This document shows positions 62,025 to 64,000 of a stretch of DNA of 64,000 nt, piece by piece (within the stretch, counting starts at the first letter, position 1; each line of letters starts with the position of its first letter). The position numbers and the translations under genes are program-made. Under the pieces are notes generated by a model, which was given only the letters and a program-made list of their open reading frames with translations, was not told where the DNA came from and searched no databases. This DNA comes from Nocardioides sp. YIM 152315 (GTDB lineage: Bacteria; Actinomycetota; Actinomycetes; Propionibacteriales; Nocardioidaceae), in contig NZ_JARGER010000015.1 in NCBI RefSeq assembly GCF_029210375.1, positions 124,001 to 188,000 of the forward strand. The letters are read 5' to 3'.

Positions 62025-62845
62025 GCGCGCCTCGACCGGCTCGCCGGCTGCAGGTCCGACAGCCAGGCGGCAGCGACCGCGACGGCGATCGCGGCAGGGT
62101 GCTTGCTCGTGGTGATGCCCGGGAGCCCGATCGGCGTCCGCACGGTGTCGACGCGTTCGGGATCCAGACCGGCGGCGAGCAGCCGGCCCCGGAACCTGGC
62201 CCACTTGGCCGACGACCCGATGAGGCCGATCGATCCGAGATGCTCGCAGCGCAAGGCCGCGTCGACGATCGCGTAGTCCTCGGCGTGGTCGTGCGTCAGG
62301 ACCAGGATGCTGGTGCCGGGCGGCAGGCTCCCGAGCACGAGCTCGGGGATCACCGGCACGTGGTGGGCGTGGACGTCGGCGACGGCGTCCGCGAGCGGTG
62401 CGAGCGCCGCGGGCGTCACGTGCGGCTCGCGCGAGTCGACCAGGTGCAGCTCGAGGTCATGACGGGCGAGGATGCGGGCGAGCTCGATGCCGACGTGGCC
62501 CATCCCGAAGATCGCGACTGCCGGCACCACGGGCAGGGGCTCCAGCAGCACCGACACCTCGCCACCGCAGCACTGGACTCCGTGCTCGACGGCCGTCTGG
62601 TCGGTCAGGTTGGCCACGAACGACTCCGGCGCCCGGGGTCCGGACTCGATCAGCTCCCGGGCGCGCCGGACGGCGCGCTCCTCGAGGTTGCCGCCCCCGA
62701 TCGACGCCCACGTCGCGGTCGCGGAGACCACCATCTTGGCCCCCGCCTCGCGTGGCGCGTGGCCGCGAACACCGGTGACCGTCACCAGAACCCCGGGCTG
62801 ACGCGCCTCCCGGAGGACGGTCACGCCGTGCAGCCACGTGGTCAT
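62021..62845 (-). CDS. xdhC: XdhC-type xanthine dehydrogenase maturation factor
   Basis: XdhC, 274 residues, which binds molybdopterin cofactor, has it sulfurated and inserts it into XdhB. The N-terminal domain has VTVTGVRGHAPREAGAKMVV and IGGGNLEERAVRRA; CCGGEVSVLLEP (about 110) is the known Cys motif. The C-terminal Rossmann part has VAIFGMGHVGIELARIL and HDHAEDYAIVDAAL. The start overlaps the xdhB stop by four bases, and the stop overlaps DUF6986. Confidence 0.93.
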   Translation of the reverse strand: MTTWLHGVTVLREARQPGVLVTVTGVRGHAPREAGAKMVVSATATWASIGGGNLEERAVRRARELIESGPRAPESFVANLTDQTAVEHGVQCCGGEVSVLLEPLPVVPAVAIFGMGHVGIELARILARHDLELHLVDSREPHVTPAALAPLADAVADVHAHHVPVIPELVLGSLPPGTSILVLTHDHAEDYAIVDAALRCEHLGSIGLIGSSAKWARFRGRLLAAGLDPERVDTVRTPIGLPGITTSKHPAAIAVAVAAAWLSDLQPASRSRRA

Positions 62846-64000
62846 GAGCTCGACTCCCGGGCGGCGGACAGCGCCCAGTAGACGGCCTCCGGGGTGGCCG
62901 GCGACGCCAGCTGGACGACCGCGCCCGGCGGCCCGAACGCCGCGCACGCGTCGCGCAGGGCCTCGCGCACGCTGAAGGCCAGCATGAGCGGCGGCTCGCC
63001 GACCGCCTTCGACCCGTAGACCGCGCCGTCCTCGTGGGCGTCCTGCAGCAGCGAGACGTTGAACTGCGCCGGCATCTCCGAGAGCGACGGGATCTTGTAC
63101 GTCGACGCGGCGTTGGTGGTCAGCCGGCCCCGGGTGTCCCCCGACGACTCGTCCCACCGGAGGTCCTCGAGGGTGAGCCAGCCGGCGCCCTGGACGAATC
63201 CCCCTTCGATCTGCCCGATGTCGACCAGGGGCGAGAGGCTGTCGCCGACGTCGTGGACGATGTCGACCCGGCGGGTGCTGTAGGCACCGGTGAACCCGTC
63301 GACCTCGACCTCGGCGACGGCGGCGCCGTACGCGAAGTACTTGAACGGCGAGCCGGTCATCGTCGCGGAGTCCCAGCTCAGCCCCTCGGTGCGGTAGAAG
63401 CCGGCGGCCCAGAGCTGGACGCGCTGGAAGTAGGCGGCCGACACCAGCTCCCCCCACGAGGCGTCCGGCATCGCCGCACGCAGCGGCGCGAGCCGCGCCG
63501 AGATCTGCTCGCAGGCGTCCTTGATCGCCCCGCCGTTGAGGTCTGCGCCGGACGACGCCGCCGTCGCCGAGGTGTTGGGCACCTTGTCGGTCCGCGTCGG
63601 CGCCAGTCGCACCGTCGGGAGCGGCACCCCGAGGGCGGTGGCCGCGACCTGCTGCATCTTGAGGTGGAGCCCCTGGCCCATCTCCGTGCCGCCGTGGTTG
63701 ATCAGCACCGACCCGTCCTTGTAGACGTGGACGAGTGCGCCGGCCTGGTTGAACGCGGTGAAGTTGAACGAGATCCCGAACTTGACCGGCGTGACGGCGA
63801 GGCCCCGCTTGCGGTGCGGGTGCGCCGCGTTCCATCCCTCGATCGCGGCTCGACGGCCGGCGTACGACGACTCGGCGAGGACCTGGTCCCAGGCCGTGAC
63901 CAGCCGTCCGGGATGGCGGACCTCCTGACCGTACGGCGTGGCCTGTCCCTCGGCGTAGAAGTTGCGTCGGCGCAGCTCCGCGGGCGCGAGGCCGAGCTGC
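62842..64000 (-). CDS. xdhB: Xanthine dehydrogenase molybdopterin-binding subunit (partial)
   Basis: C-terminal 385 residues of XdhB; the gene runs out of the window, so its start is not seen. It oxidises hypoxanthine and xanthine to urate at the molybdenum site. Molybdopterin motifs are clear: KFGISFNFTAFNQAGALVHVY, NHGGTEMGQGLHLKMQQV, GGFVQGAGWLTLED and the catalytic Glu in AVGEPPLMLAFSVREAL. With the FAD/Fe-S subunit, xdhA, presumably to the right, it heads the operon. The visible part matches the family length for that region. Confidence 0.94.
   Translation of the reverse strand, partial: QLGLAPAELRRRNFYAEGQATPYGQEVRHPGRLVTAWDQVLAESSYAGRRAAIEGWNAAHPHRKRGLAVTPVKFGISFNFTAFNQAGALVHVYKDGSVLINHGGTEMGQGLHLKMQQVAATALGVPLPTVRLAPTRTDKVPNTSATAASSGADLNGGAIKDACEQISARLAPLRAAMPDASWGELVSAAYFQRVQLWAAGFYRTEGLSWDSATMTGSPFKYFAYGAAVAEVEVDGFTGAYSTRRVDIVHDVGDSLSPLVDIGQIEGGFVQGAGWLTLEDLRWDESSGDTRGRLTTNAASTYKIPSLSEMPAQFNVSLLQDAHEDGAVYGSKAVGEPPLMLAFSVREALRDACAAFGPPGAVVQLASPATPEAVYWALSAARESSS

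Overview
The window is a compact, very GC-rich stretch of an actinobacterial chromosome, most like Nocardioides or a close relative in Nocardioidaceae. This is inferred from gene order and families, not from a database match. The supports are the actinobacterial housekeeping order (xerC-dprA-comM-yraN-DUF2469-rnhB-lepB-rplS-trmD-rimM-KH-rpsP, then ffh, glnD-glnB-amtB, ftsY-smc-mutM-rnc-rpmF-yceD-coaD-rsmD-recG-rpmB-thiL-ddl-gpsA-plsC-cofC-hup-leuD-leuC), actinobacterium-specific families (DUF2469, DUF3515, HU with a Lys/Ala tail, membrane-anchored FtsY), frequent GTG/TTG starts, and many TANNNT -10 boxes placed 6-7 bases before a start codon (leaderless transcripts).

Layout. 1-10.2 kb: an M23-like exported protein, then a long minus-strand block for recombination/DNA uptake (xerC, dprA, comM, yraN), RNase HII, signal peptidase and the rpsP-KH-rimM-trmD-rplS ribosome cluster; trmD is fused to a GNAT acetyltransferase domain. 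10.4-18.4 kb: more variable genes: a membrane protein, an orphan response regulator, an amidohydrolase, a secreted GH3 glycosidase with a His-rich tail opposite a ROK repressor, an MFS carrier and a small NYN-like protein. 18.4-31.1 kb: ffh; the nitrogen-signalling genes amtB-glnB-glnD; a GT2/DUF2304 pair; ftsY; a thioesterase; smc. 31.4-41 kb: an MFS carrier, mutM-rnc-rpmF-yceD, coaD, rsmD, recG, a FakA-like kinase and rpmB. 41-52.4 kb: thiL, an Lrp-type domain, DUF3515, ddl, a trans-sulfuration enzyme, gpsA-plsC, cofC, hup, leuCD with its divergent IclR regulator, and a GGCT-like protein. 52.5-57.2 kb: ogt plus an Ada-AlkA fusion (alkylation repair), an LCP cell-wall ligase and a D-aminoacylase-like amidohydrolase. 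57.2-64 kb: a tightly coupled purine-to-allantoin degradation operon xdhB-xdhC-DUF6986-uox-uraD-allB-allE, cut by the window end.

How genes work together. Ffh and FtsY form the protein-targeting pair, with LepB removing signal peptides. AmtB, GlnB (with Tyr51) and GlnD form an ammonium sensing set. The purine operon would turn xanthine into urate, allantoin and ureidoglycine products and so yield nitrogen. Ogt and Ada-AlkA repair alkylated DNA.

I saw no CRISPR array, phage, insertion sequence or tRNA/rRNA gene. The least explained material is non-coding: a palindromic element in three copies (two in tandem near 31.3 kb, one at 52.4 kb), an identical 28-base palindrome at 9.3 and 45.3 kb, a multi-hairpin element at 41.1 kb, a 132-base inverted repeat at 18.3 kb, and an rplS leader with competing complementary motifs. 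No wholly new system is evident. The best candidates for new biology are these repeats, the DUF6986 enzyme inside the purine operon, and the TrmD-GNAT fusion.
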